Shown here: one piece after another, positions 7,333-16,863 of the stretch
Position numbering within the stretch: the stretch's first letter is position 1
Layout of the letters: each line of letters opens with the position of its first letter
Source of the DNA: Chitinophaga silvatica
GTDB taxonomy: Bacteria; Bacteroidota; Bacteroidia; Chitinophagales; Chitinophagaceae
DNA: 64,000 bases
Reading direction: 5' to 3'
Assembly (NCBI RefSeq): GCF_003419895.1
Contig: NZ_QPMM01000007.1
Span: 248,001-312,000 of the forward strand
Made by a program: the position numbers and the translations under genes
Notes under the pieces: generated by a model
What the model saw: only the letters and a program-made list of their open reading frames with translations
Databases searched by the model: none
What the model was told of the DNA's origin: nothing

Positions 7333-10128
7333 ATGGCCACTGCAAAAAAATTTACCAAACTAATTTTTTCAGCAATTCTTGCAACTGTTACAATGGAGGC
7401 CTACTCGCAAACGATTAAAGGTCGGGTAACAGATGCCGCAACAGGTGAACCGCTGGTAGGCGCCACCGTTGTACTGAAAGGAATTTCCGGCAAAGCAGTT
7501 GTAAAACTGGACGGATCTTTCCATTTTAAAAACCTGAAACCTGGTGACTATGAACTCATGGCCACTTATATAGGTTATTCAATAGCCAAGGCTGGTCCAA
7601 TTCACATTAAATCAGATAATGATATTGAAGTCGTCGATATTCAGGCTAAACCATTGTATAGCGATTTATCTGCCATTACCGTAGTAGGTAGCAAAAACGA
7701 AGAATCAGGTACCAGGCACCTCGAGCAAAATGCTAATCAGGTTGTTAATATCCTTTCTTCCAAAACATTACAGCTATTACCAGATATCACAGTTGCCAAT
7801 GCGCTGCAAAGAGTCAGTGGTGTAACTATAGAAAAAGGTAGCTCTGGGGAAGGCCGTTACCCAATCATCCGGGGTATGGACAAACGCTATATCAATACCT
7901 TAGTGAATAATATTAAGATCCCAAGCCCCGACAATAAAAGTCGCTTCATCCCATTAGATTTGTTCCCATCAGAATTACTTGAAAGACTGGAAGTAAGTAA
8001 AAGTCTTACTCCTTCCATGGAAGGCGATGCCATTGGCGGTACCATTAACCTGGTGATGAAAGATGCCCCTGCCTCCAAATTATTACAGGTAAATTTCTCC
8101 GGAGGGTATAATAATATCTTCGGTGAACAACCTTTTCAATCCTTTTCTACCAGTACCATGAACAAAAGATCTCCCAATCAGATCAATGGTGCTACCTATG
8201 CAGCGAAGGACTCGGAGTTCCCGCTCGGACATATGAACTATAATTCTAAATCCACACCAATCAATACCACAGCCGGACTTACCATTGGTAACCGCTTTGG
8301 TAAGAACAAAGAACTGGGCGTGATTTTATCTGGTAGCTATCAAAACCAATATAGAGGAACAGCTACTTCCGTATTTAGTACGGCCACCACTCCAAACGTA
8401 GATAATATCCCTTCCTTTGAATATCTCAGAGAAAGAAAATATTCTACTCAAACCCAACGTATTGGGGTTAGTGGAAAGGTTGATTACCGCTTCAATCAAC
8501 GGAATAAAATCTCCCTCTTCTCAACATATGTGAATCTGGACGATCGGCAGGTCAGAGAGTCGTACGACACTACCAATGCCATAAACCAAACCCTTTCTTA
8601 TTCCAGCAGAACCACCTGGCAGTATCAGTCTATCTATAATGCTACGCTGCAAGGTGAACACCAGTTAAACAACACCAGCAAGTTCGATTGGTCTGCTGCC
8701 TACTCCATTGCAAAGAATAGTATTCCTGACCAAACGTCCTTCTCTCATGGGGGCTTAAGCGTTGATAGAACAGGAAGTACGGTGAAACTGAATGGAGATG
8801 ATATCTTAAGTTCTATGAATCGCAGCTGGATGCAAAACAGCGACAGGGATCTGTCTTTTTATGCCAACTATACCAAAGAAACAAAATTATTGAACAGGTT
8901 TTTTGAGCTCAAAGGTGGTGTATTATACCGTCATAAAAACCGTGATAACTTTTATAACTACTATACCCTAAATCCACTGCGTATTAATGGTAATAACCAG
9001 TTATTTACCAGCGTAGATGCCGCGAAGTTTACCTTCATCGGATCTGATGCTACCGCCCAGTTAAACGGTAACAACTATACGTTCAACGAAGATATCTCTG
9101 CTGCATACTTACAGGGTAAATGGCAACTGACGAATCAACTCGAAGCATTGGGCGGACTGAGAGTAGAACATACCTATCAGCAATACAATACGCAATTACC
9201 GGCAACGGCAGATTATAAAGATGGAAAGATTACTTACACCGATCTGTTGCCTAGCTTGCAATTGAAATATCAACTGCTCCGCAAGCAAACATTACGCTTG
9301 TCTTATTACAAAGCGATCGCAAGACCACAGTTCTCCGAACTGATTCCTGATGGGCCGGATAACTATGAGCTGTTTAAGGAAAGAGGTAATCCTGAAGGAT
9401 TACAGCACTCAACTGCCAATAATTTTGATTTCAGATATGAACTGTTCCCTGGTAAGGCAGATCAGTTGTTACTGGGTGTTTTCTATAAAAGAATTGATGA
9501 CCCGATCGAATTGTCTGTAAGGAAGTTTGGCTACAATACCCAGGTATTTAAACCGGTTAATATTGGTACTGCCGCTACCAACTATGGTTTTGAAGCAGTA
9601 TTTATCAAATACATTGGTTCCTTCGGTATCTCTGCCAATTATACCTATACCCATTCCCGTATTACCAACGACAGTATGTTGTATAAATACCGTGATCCGC
9701 AATTGGGTATTACCGATAAATATATCTCTGAAACAAGACCAATGCAAGGGCAGGCAAACCATATCGGTAATCTCTCCCTGTTATACAAAAACACTAAAAC
9801 AGGTACCGATCTCCAGGTAGCAGTGGTTTATACCGGTGAAAGACTCGCCATTCTGAATACCTATGCCGGATTGCACTACTGGCTGCAACCAACTACCCAG
9901 CTAGATCTTTCCTTCGAACAACGTATTTACAAGAAGTTCACCTTCTACGGAAAGATCAATAACCTGACAAATACTCCTAATGTTACCGCTATGCATCTGG
10001 CTTACAACAGCTATCTGGAAAAAACCAGCGTTCCGTTGAGCCAGCAGTCTACGCCTAATGACAAGATTGTGGTACAAAAAGACTATTACAAAACTTCCTT
10101 CTTATTTGGGTTCAGATACAAACTTTAA
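7333..10128 (+). CDS. TonB-dependent receptor with carboxypeptidase-regulatory-like N-domain
   Basis: This is a 931-residue outer-membrane receptor. It has a signal peptide (cut after about residue 25, YSQ), then a CarboxypepD_reg-like Ig domain (TIKGRVTDAATGEPLVGATV at 27-46), and then a TonB plug with VANALQRVSGVTIEKG, YPIIRGMDKRY and GDAIGGTINLVMK at about 150-245. A large beta-barrel follows, ending FLFGFRYKL with a terminal aromatic-rich strand. This is the receptor type with one plug and barrel, not SusC. The next genes follow at 10 and 16 bp, and the operon ends in a metallophosphatase, so it probably imports a phosphorylated compound or a product released from one. It needs TonB-ExbBD, not encoded here. 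Confidence 0.92.
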   Translation: MATAKKFTKLIFSAILATVTMEAYSQTIKGRVTDAATGEPLVGATVVLKGISGKAVVKLDGSFHFKNLKPGDYELMATYIGYSIAKAGPIHIKSDNDIEVVDIQAKPLYSDLSAITVVGSKNEESGTRHLEQNANQVVNILSSKTLQLLPDITVANALQRVSGVTIEKGSSGEGRYPIIRGMDKRYINTLVNNIKIPSPDNKSRFIPLDLFPSELLERLEVSKSLTPSMEGDAIGGTINLVMKDAPASKLLQVNFSGGYNNIFGEQPFQSFSTSTMNKRSPNQINGATYAAKDSEFPLGHMNYNSKSTPINTTAGLTIGNRFGKNKELGVILSGSYQNQYRGTATSVFSTATTPNVDNIPSFEYLRERKYSTQTQRIGVSGKVDYRFNQRNKISLFSTYVNLDDRQVRESYDTTNAINQTLSYSSRTTWQYQSIYNATLQGEHQLNNTSKFDWSAAYSIAKNSIPDQTSFSHGGLSVDRTGSTVKLNGDDILSSMNRSWMQNSDRDLSFYANYTKETKLLNRFFELKGGVLYRHKNRDNFYNYYTLNPLRINGNNQLFTSVDAAKFTFIGSDATAQLNGNNYTFNEDISAAYLQGKWQLTNQLEALGGLRVEHTYQQYNTQLPATADYKDGKITYTDLLPSLQLKYQLLRKQTLRLSYYKAIARPQFSELIPDGPDNYELFKERGNPEGLQHSTANNFDFRYELFPGKADQLLLGVFYKRIDDPIELSVRKFGYNTQVFKPVNIGTAATNYGFEAVFIKYIGSFGISANYTYTHSRITNDSMLYKYRDPQLGITDKYISETRPMQGQANHIGNLSLLYKNTKTGTDLQVAVVYTGERLAILNTYAGLHYWLQPTTQLDLSFEQRIYKKFTFYGKINNLTNTPNVTAMHLAYNSYLEKTSVPLSQQSTPNDKIVVQKDYYKTSFLFGFRYKL

Positions 10129-10138
10129 AAAAAGCTGT

Positions 10139-11551
10139 ATGAAATATCGCATTTATAATATTGTTGCTCTATTGTCGCTGTTGACAGGCCTCGCTGCATG
10201 TAACAAGGTGGTAGATAAAAAAGACCTGTATAAAGCGCCTCTGGCTATTGCCGCTCCGGTGAGTGATGCCGTTTGTCTGGGTTCCGATCCATTGAACAAT
10301 GCTATCAAAGGCACTATGCTGGCAGGGAAAACCTACACCGTGTGCGGAGATATTTTTGTGAATGAACATGATACCCTCATTATTCAGGAGGGAGTAACTA
10401 TTAAGTTCACCGGCAATTACGGTCTGGGTGTCAGAGGAACGCTGATCTCACTGGGTACTCAGGAAAAACCAAACCTGTTCACTTATCCGGGTGTGCAGAA
10501 AACAGATACTTATGGTGCAGACCCGAACGACGATCCGGCTTTACGTGGTAAATGGGTAGGTATCATCGGAGGACCTACTTGTCCGCTGATGGTGATGAAA
10601 TGGACCCGTATTGAGTTTGGAGGTGCAGCCATTCCGGCTGCCAGTGGTATCCGTCAGATCTATACCAGTCCTTACCCGCTGTTCTTCCAGAACCCTAACG
10701 GCGTTTTTGTACTGGAGGATTCATGGATCTATGGGAGTGTAGACGATCCACTCCGTATCCTGGGCGGTAAGGTATCTATCATGCGTAATACCTTTGAAAA
10801 ATGCGGATATACCGGTGGAGAAGCTATGAACGGAAAGGCCGGATTAAGAGGAGATTTTGCTTATAACCTTTGTATCGGAATGGCAACCAACGGGCCGAAA
10901 TTATCAAATGCCGGTGCTATAGCCGGAGTTCCTAACAGTAACATGAGGATGTACAATAACACCATCGTGAACTGTGGTTACAGAAGATCATCCGCTGGCC
11001 GTGGAGGTTCTGTCAATTTTGAAGAAGGAGCTGGTGGTATGGCGTACAATAACCTGATTGTGAACTGTAAATTTGGCCTGCGCGTAGTACAGAACCCCAT
11101 TGCAGATACTGCCAACCTGAGCTACGGATATAACTATACGTATACCGACTCAATGTCGGTTGCCAACAATATCTATCCATCTCTTGCCATCAGCGTTTGC
11201 ATCAGCAAAGCTCCGGCTACCGATATTCCTTCACCTGCTACTTTTTTACCGGCAAATTGGACTCCCGGTACCGCCTATACGGCAAATGCTGCCATACTCG
11301 GAGCTAATAACCCGCAGTTTGTAAATGGACCTTGTCCTATGCCAGCCGGACTTAACCTAAGGGATATTTCTTTCGTGGGAAAATATGATTTCCATCTGAA
11401 GCCTTCATCTCCTTGTGTGGGCAAAGGCTATACAGGATTTACACCGAGATCTGATGTGCCGGTAGATCCAATTTATGGTGCTACAGAGATTACACCTCCC
11501 GGAAAAGATATGGGTTGCTACCAATTGAATGGCTACGGCAACAAACATTGA
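10139..11551 (+). CDS. Right-handed beta-helix-type surface lipoprotein
   Basis: This 470-residue lipoprotein has lipobox LAAC at Cys21. ATG 10139 is chosen because it starts the signal peptide 10 bp after the receptor stop; an in-frame upstream start would lie inside the receptor gene. The body has short, repeating beta turns: TYTVCGDIFVNEHDTLIIQE, then VRGTLISLGTQEKPNLFTYP, NGVFVLEDSWIYGSVDDP, and NMRMYNNTIVNCGY. These suit a right-handed parallel beta-helix, as in many Bacteroidota surface proteins encoded beside TonB receptors. No catalytic residues of a known polysaccharide lyase could be assigned. Its position between receptor and phosphatase suggests surface capture of the substrate. 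Confidence 0.75.
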   Translation: MKYRIYNIVALLSLLTGLAACNKVVDKKDLYKAPLAIAAPVSDAVCLGSDPLNNAIKGTMLAGKTYTVCGDIFVNEHDTLIIQEGVTIKFTGNYGLGVRGTLISLGTQEKPNLFTYPGVQKTDTYGADPNDDPALRGKWVGIIGGPTCPLMVMKWTRIEFGGAAIPAASGIRQIYTSPYPLFFQNPNGVFVLEDSWIYGSVDDPLRILGGKVSIMRNTFEKCGYTGGEAMNGKAGLRGDFAYNLCIGMATNGPKLSNAGAIAGVPNSNMRMYNNTIVNCGYRRSSAGRGGSVNFEEGAGGMAYNNLIVNCKFGLRVVQNPIADTANLSYGYNYTYTDSMSVANNIYPSLAISVCISKAPATDIPSPATFLPANWTPGTAYTANAAILGANNPQFVNGPCPMPAGLNLRDISFVGKYDFHLKPSSPCVGKGYTGFTPRSDVPVDPIYGATEITPPGKDMGCYQLNGYGNKH

Positions 11552-11567
11552 TAATAAATAACAAATC

Positions 11568-12998
11568 ATGCTGAAGAAGACTTATTTTTTAATGTTGGGA
11601 TTATCCCTGGGTTACCAGGGAATGAAAGCCCAAAACAGCCAACCTTTTATTACACCACCTTACCTACAGATAGGTTATCAGCCTTCTGCCAGTTCATTGG
11701 AATTGTTGTGGCATAGCGATAGCAGCGCCAATTGGGAAGTAGAGCTGAAAACTGTAGGTTCTGCCAACTGGAGAAAAACCACCCACCCGGAAGCTACCCG
11801 GGTGGCAGTGGCAAATGTAAGTACACACTATGTTTACAGAACACTTATTAGTGGTTTGCCGGCCGGGAATGAATTTGACTATCGTGTACTAAAAAATAAA
11901 AAGGTAGTTTTTACTGCCAAAGGAAAAGCACCTAAGGAAAAAAATCAATCTTTCCGCTTCGTTGCATTCGGTGATATCGGTGCAGGTACTCCAAGTGCTA
12001 AGGCACTTGCGAAACAGGCTTATGATGTTAAACCCGACCTGGTAGTAGTACCCGGAGATATAGTTTATGAAAGAGGATTGATTTCAGAATACCGGACTAA
12101 ATTCTGGCCGGTATACAATGCCGATTCAGCCAACGCTGAAGGTGCGCCTCTTATGCGTTCTATCCCTTTTGTAGCAGCAATGGGTAACCACGATGGAGAT
12201 ACCAGAGATCTGAATAGTTATCCGGATGCTCTTGCTTATTATGCATTCTGGGATCAGCCGCTGAATGGTTTACAGGCGGCAGAAGGTAGTGCCGTTGTAC
12301 CTTTTATCAAAGCAACTCCTGAAAATAAAATTGCTTTTGAAACTGCGGCAGGGAAAGCATACCCTGTAATGAGCAATTTCTCTTTTAATTACGGAAATAT
12401 CCATTGGACGTTTATCGATTCAGATACCTATGTTGACTGGACCGATAGTACTTTAATAAAATGGTTGACCAATGATTTGAAATCTGCTAAAGACGCTGCA
12501 TGGAAAATAGTAGTGTTTCATCACCCTGGATTCAGTTCTTCCATAGATCATTTCGAACAGCAACAGATGCGTTTATTATCGCCCGTTCTGGAAGCAGGAC
12601 AGGTAGATGTTGTACTAAATGGTCACGTACACAACTATCAGCGTACTTTCCCAATGCATTTTGCACCTGAGAAAAAAGGTACATTGCTGGTAGGGGGTAA
12701 AGACAATAAGACTATCCGCGGTCGCGTAGTTCCGGGCAAATGGACGCTGGATAAAAATTTCGACGGGCAATCGCACACCAAACCTGATGGAGTTATTTAT
12801 TTGGTTACCGGAGCTGGTGGTCAGGAGCTCTACAATGAAGAGCAGCAGGAGGATACAGATTCCTGGCAGAAATTCACTCACAAATTTATTTCTACTATTC
12901 ACTCTTTTACCGTAGCTGATGTAGATGGAAATAAAATAATTTTCCGCCAGATATCAGAAGAAGGAAAAGAACTGGATACTTTCACCATTACTAAATAA
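11568..12998 (+). CDS. Purple acid phosphatase-like metallophosphoesterase
   Basis: This is a 476-residue secreted enzyme with a signal peptide (MLKKTYFLMLGLSLGYQGMK, cut near AQ). An N-terminal fibronectin III-like purple acid phosphatase domain spans about 28-120, with PYLQIGYQPSASSLELLWHS. The calcineurin-like dinuclear metal domain follows, with its motifs in order: GDIG (Asp136), GDIVY (Asp164, Tyr167), GNHD (207-209), VFHHPGF near 316 and GHVHNYQR near 346. GDxxY plus GNHE/D plus GHxH is the classic purple acid phosphatase signature for phosphomonoester hydrolysis. The gene lies 16 bp after the lipoprotein gene and ends the operon at a strong bidirectional terminator. The natural substrate is unknown. 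Confidence 0.92.
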   Translation: MLKKTYFLMLGLSLGYQGMKAQNSQPFITPPYLQIGYQPSASSLELLWHSDSSANWEVELKTVGSANWRKTTHPEATRVAVANVSTHYVYRTLISGLPAGNEFDYRVLKNKKVVFTAKGKAPKEKNQSFRFVAFGDIGAGTPSAKALAKQAYDVKPDLVVVPGDIVYERGLISEYRTKFWPVYNADSANAEGAPLMRSIPFVAAMGNHDGDTRDLNSYPDALAYYAFWDQPLNGLQAAEGSAVVPFIKATPENKIAFETAAGKAYPVMSNFSFNYGNIHWTFIDSDTYVDWTDSTLIKWLTNDLKSAKDAAWKIVVFHHPGFSSSIDHFEQQQMRLLSPVLEAGQVDVVLNGHVHNYQRTFPMHFAPEKKGTLLVGGKDNKTIRGRVVPGKWTLDKNFDGQSHTKPDGVIYLVTGAGGQELYNEEQQEDTDSWQKFTHKFISTIHSFTVADVDGNKIIFRQISEEGKELDTFTITK

Positions 12999-13026
12999 AA
13001 GCATCTGATATTTTTATAAGAGCGCT

Positions 13027-13066
13027 AAAAAAGAATCCCCGGAACTTGTTCCGGGGATTCTTTTTT
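13027..13066. terminator. Bidirectional intrinsic terminator
   Basis: A long perfect stem runs from AAAAAAGAATCCCCGGAAC at 13027-13045 to its complement at 13048-13066, with a tiny loop. Both strands end in a run of six T. It lies between the convergent phosphatase gene (ends 12998) and the TonB-linked barrel gene (ends 13076), so it serves both. Confidence 0.95.
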
Positions 13067-13075
13067 AGTGAACAA

Positions 13076-15541
13076 TTATTCTACAGGTGGTTTGGTTAGA
13101 AGATTTTCTGCATCTTTTGACTTAGCCACTTTCATTTTTCCGAATTTATACATGAAGTTTACACCAAAGGAGCGATAAGGGATGTATAACACATTGCTGG
13201 CGGTTAAATTAGCCGTTTCCTGGATTGTTTTCTGTTTCAGATACTGCGTGAAAGGATTTACAGCGACCAGGCCAATGCTACCTTTATTGTTAAACAATTG
13301 TTTTTTAACTGCGAAGGTATAGGTCAGGAAGTTTGCTTGTCTGCCCTGCCATTTGATACCCGATTTATAGTTACCAAATGCTTCGGCAACCAGGTCTTTT
13401 GTAACTTGCCAGCTTGTATTCAGGTTAACCCGATATTCGAATCCACTAATCCTGTTTGGAACTGAATAGATGTTATTGGTTTCACGTCTGAACAGTTGTA
13501 CATTTGGTCTGAGGGTAATTGCGCGTCCAAGGGCCAGACTCCCGGAAATATTGGTGCCAATACGTGTTTCTGAAGCGATATTATCTCTTTGAATAACATT
13601 CACATTTTGATAAACCACATCACCAATGGTATATTCCGGATGGAAAGTAGTATAAGACTTAATGTCCGGCTTGTTATGTGTGTATAGCAACACAATGTTC
13701 AGGTTATTATCTCCATTGAAATTTCGGTTATATCCGATTTTATACTCGTTTCCGATTTCTGGTTTAAGGAAAGGATTACCCATTGTAATGTTGTGTGGGT
13801 CTGCAAGATTCACGAAGGGGTTCAGATCCCGATAATCAGGCCTTTCCAACCGGTAGGAGTAGCTTACTGAAAGGGTCTGTTGATTTTTAAATGTATGCGC
13901 AAGGGTTAGGGAAGGACCGGCATTGCTATAATCGGGAATCGATGTATTGGGCGCTTTATCATAATTTGCATTGTTGGTGGTGTATTCCCACCTGAAACCG
14001 GCAAGTACATTTAAATAATCGAAAAGGTTCATTGTACTGGAAACGTAGCCGGCATATACCTGACGTTTAAAAACTGAGCTATAGGATTGTTGTCCATCTG
14101 GTATAAAACTTTCATCAGCTACATTATAGGAAAGAACCTGGGCACTGCTCGAAAGTGTTTCCTGTTCAGTTTTTAATCCAGCTTCGAGTAAAACATTTTT
14201 GGTAATGGGGTGGGCATAATCAACCGCCCAGCTGTAGATTCTGTCTGTACCTGGGTTATAGCTTCTGGAGCCACCGGAAATAATTTCATTATCTAAGCTA
14301 TGTTGAGTCTGGGAATAGGAAGATTGATTGGTACCCAAGCTGCTATACAATACGAAAGAGAGTTGTTGTTTATCGCGTCTGAACTTATGCCTGTAATCGA
14401 GCGACAGATCAAGTGATCCGTTGTTGACCTTAGTAAGGGCATTCCGGATGCCAGACTCCTCTGAAACTAAATGTTCATTCAGGTCTTTAGTATTATTATA
14501 TTGTTGAATAATACCATCATTGCTATTCCCAAAGTGGTTGTAGCTTAATGAAAAAGAGATATTATCCTTCGCTGATGCATCCCATTCAATACCCAGGCCG
14601 GTTTGGTAGCTGTTACGGTAAAAGTCATTCACTCCATTTTGTTGCAGATAGTACTTATTGGTAGAAAACGAATCTGTAGCAAAGCGCTGATTTTCCGTTT
14701 TGGTTTTGGCTGTCAATTGTGCACTACCATTGAAATAACCGGTAACAGACAAGTTACTGCCTTTATAATAAAGATTGATCGCTCCGTTTTCGAGCCGTGT
14801 ACCGGCGGTAGCATTGATAGTACCACCAAACCCCTGAGTTTTATTTTTTTTCAGGATGATGTTAATAATGCCTCCGGTTCCTTTTGCATCGTATTTGGAG
14901 CCGGGGCTCGACATTACTTCAATGCTCTGAATCTGGGAAGCAGGGATAGATTGTAAGGCATCGGCAACGCTGGCACCAAACATAGTAGAGGGCTTACCGT
15001 TAATCAGGAACTGAACACTAGGATTTCCAAGTAGCTCCACATTGCCGGAAGCATCAACAGTTACTTGCGGAATCTTGCGTAATACATCGGTAACCATACC
15101 TCCCTGGGAGGTGACATCCCGATCCACATTATATACCAGCCTGTCGATTTTGTTTTCTACCAGTTCTTTTTTACCTGTTACCTGAACTGTATTTAAAGTT
15201 TTACTACTGGTACGAAGTAGTATTTCCTTTGCAATAATGCCTTTATCTGTAGCTTTAATAATAATCGACTCGTGATAGGTTTCAAAACCGGCATAACCAA
15301 TGGTTAATTGGTAATTAGCTGCCGGCAGTGCATTTAGGTGTAGCGTGCCGGTACTATCGGTAAGGCCTGTAGCATAGTTTTTGGAAGCACCTGTTACAGC
15401 AAGGATTACAGTTGCTCTTTCCAGAGGCCGGCGGTTGTCTGCATCTCTAACAACAGCCTTGAGCGAGGCTGCGTTTTGTGCATAACTGAATTGAGCAGCA
15501 AGTAGAAGGATTGCTGACAGAATTGTTTGTTTTAAGCTCAT
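13076..15541 (-). CDS. TonB-dependent outer-membrane beta-barrel protein under two-component control
   Basis: This is an 821-residue outer-membrane protein. ATG at 15541 is chosen because it begins the signal peptide MSLKQTILSAILLLAAQFSY; an upstream in-frame start would extend it across the gap to the kinase gene. After the signal peptide come a CarboxypepD_reg-like domain (LKAVVRDADNRRPLERATV), a plug domain with VTDVLRKIPQVTVDASGNVE and KGTGGIINIILKKNKTQG, and a barrel of the OMP_b-brl_3 type that ends FGVNFMYKFGKMKV. It is the last gene of a three-gene operon with a response regulator and histidine kinase, 65 bp after the kinase stop. It is therefore likely to be the output of that signalling pair, or part of its sensing. 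The ligand is unknown. Confidence 0.88.
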   Translation of the reverse strand: MSLKQTILSAILLLAAQFSYAQNAASLKAVVRDADNRRPLERATVILAVTGASKNYATGLTDSTGTLHLNALPAANYQLTIGYAGFETYHESIIIKATDKGIIAKEILLRTSSKTLNTVQVTGKKELVENKIDRLVYNVDRDVTSQGGMVTDVLRKIPQVTVDASGNVELLGNPSVQFLINGKPSTMFGASVADALQSIPASQIQSIEVMSSPGSKYDAKGTGGIINIILKKNKTQGFGGTINATAGTRLENGAINLYYKGSNLSVTGYFNGSAQLTAKTKTENQRFATDSFSTNKYYLQQNGVNDFYRNSYQTGLGIEWDASAKDNISFSLSYNHFGNSNDGIIQQYNNTKDLNEHLVSEESGIRNALTKVNNGSLDLSLDYRHKFRRDKQQLSFVLYSSLGTNQSSYSQTQHSLDNEIISGGSRSYNPGTDRIYSWAVDYAHPITKNVLLEAGLKTEQETLSSSAQVLSYNVADESFIPDGQQSYSSVFKRQVYAGYVSSTMNLFDYLNVLAGFRWEYTTNNANYDKAPNTSIPDYSNAGPSLTLAHTFKNQQTLSVSYSYRLERPDYRDLNPFVNLADPHNITMGNPFLKPEIGNEYKIGYNRNFNGDNNLNIVLLYTHNKPDIKSYTTFHPEYTIGDVVYQNVNVIQRDNIASETRIGTNISGSLALGRAITLRPNVQLFRRETNNIYSVPNRISGFEYRVNLNTSWQVTKDLVAEAFGNYKSGIKWQGRQANFLTYTFAVKKQLFNNKGSIGLVAVNPFTQYLKQKTIQETANLTASNVLYIPYRSFGVNFMYKFGKMKVAKSKDAENLLTKPPVE

Positions 15542-15606
15542 AATACTGACTTGAGTGTGTCGCAAGTTAGAATCCAATTCTGGGTGCTTTCTGGAGAAGC
15601 AGAGTG

Positions 15607-16863
15607 TTATTTCCAATGAAAGGAAAATAGATGCATACCATCTTTATATTCATAGGAAGGGGAGATGCAGGAGGAGATACATATTTGCTTGACAATGGAG
15701 AGCCCTAGACCGTTATTGGTATTATTTACCGCCTCTTTATAAAACCTCGAAAAAATTTTTTCACCATCTAAGGCGGAGTTAGTGCCAGTATTGGAAATGT
15801 GAAGGGCAGTATTGTTTTGAATGATATGAATTACACCCCCAGGTTTATTATGCCGTGCAGCATTGCTAAAAATATTGTTCAGGAGTATTTCCAACAGATC
15901 GGGGTTCATTCTGATAATTGAAGGATAAACCTGCAGACTATACGAAATATCATTCTCTTCCCATATTTCTTCAAACTGACTGGTTTTACGTTGCAGAATG
16001 TCATGAAGGGCAAGTTCCTGTTGTTCACTGTACTGGTTGTTCTCAATCTTTGTGAGTAGTAACAGAGACTGACTCAATCCAGACAACCGGGTAACAGCAC
16101 TATATGCTTCTGCCAGTATTTCTGTTTGTTCTTCAGTGAAATTATCCTGCTGAATCAAGACATCCAGTTTGGATCTGATAATGGCTAGAGGTGTTTGAAA
16201 TTCATGGGAAGCGTTTTCAGTAAATTCTTTGAGCAGCCTATACTCCTTACTGGCATTGGAGGTCACCAGTTGAAGATGTTCGTTCATTATACTGAACTCA
16301 TCTATGTTGCTTTTTTTGAATTCTACTGCGCTGGTATTATTCAGCCGGAAGGACTTCAGACTGTTAAGGGTGCTGTAAAACGGCCGCCATAAACGAGATA
16401 CAACAAATTTGTTCATGAGTGCCAGTATAGCCACCAATAACAGGATCATGGTCATAGTAATGAGCATTACAGCCCGGGTGATATGTTTAATTCCTTCCAG
16501 TGGCTTACTGATGGTGATGTTGTAGTGTTGCTGATTTAGTATGACAGCAAATGTAAGCGTACGGCCAAGATGTTTTTTCCCTTTAACGGAGATATCTTCG
16601 CTGGCATTGGTCAATATCGGCCTATTTACCGGGTTGTCTGTTACTTCTGTTGATATCAGTAGATTATCGAAGTTTGTATGGGTGGGTAGTTTGTGCTGCG
16701 TTTGTACGTAATTGCTGATTTGTTCCATGGAGTCTTCCAGGCTCTCATCCAGCTCTCTGAGCAACACATTTTTGGTTAGAAGATAGCTCGCAATACCGGA
16801 AAGAATGAATAGGAGTGTCAGGATAATAAAATTATGCCTGTTGTAATGCACGATCAACTTCAT
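15607..16863 (-). CDS. Sensor histidine kinase
   Basis: This 418-residue inner-membrane kinase has two transmembrane helices (about 11-30 and 131-152) enclosing a periplasmic sensor of about 100 residues. A HAMP-like linker follows, then the dimerisation/phosphoacceptor segment FTENASHEFQTPLA with phospho-accepting His220. The N-box is NNIFSNAARHN near 315 and the G2-type box is NGLGLSIVKQI near 385. The kinase is complete and of usual size. Its ATG overlaps the stop of the response-regulator gene by 4 bp (ATGA), so the two are translationally coupled and form one pair. The sensor domain has no recognisable ligand signature. Confidence 0.95.
   Translation of the reverse strand: MKLIVHYNRHNFIILTLLFILSGIASYLLTKNVLLRELDESLEDSMEQISNYVQTQHKLPTHTNFDNLLISTEVTDNPVNRPILTNASEDISVKGKKHLGRTLTFAVILNQQHYNITISKPLEGIKHITRAVMLITMTMILLLVAILALMNKFVVSRLWRPFYSTLNSLKSFRLNNTSAVEFKKSNIDEFSIMNEHLQLVTSNASKEYRLLKEFTENASHEFQTPLAIIRSKLDVLIQQDNFTEEQTEILAEAYSAVTRLSGLSQSLLLLTKIENNQYSEQQELALHDILQRKTSQFEEIWEENDISYSLQVYPSIIRMNPDLLEILLNNIFSNAARHNKPGGVIHIIQNNTALHISNTGTNSALDGEKIFSRFYKEAVNNTNNGLGLSIVKQICISSCISPSYEYKDGMHLFSFHWK

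Noticed and set aside
9469..9820. Two overlapping open frames inside the TonB receptor gene
   Set aside because: They lie within a long, domain-supported gene and have no features of their own.
10058..10138. N-terminal extension of the beta-helix lipoprotein
   Set aside because: It lies inside the receptor gene, and the signal peptide begins at ATG 10139.
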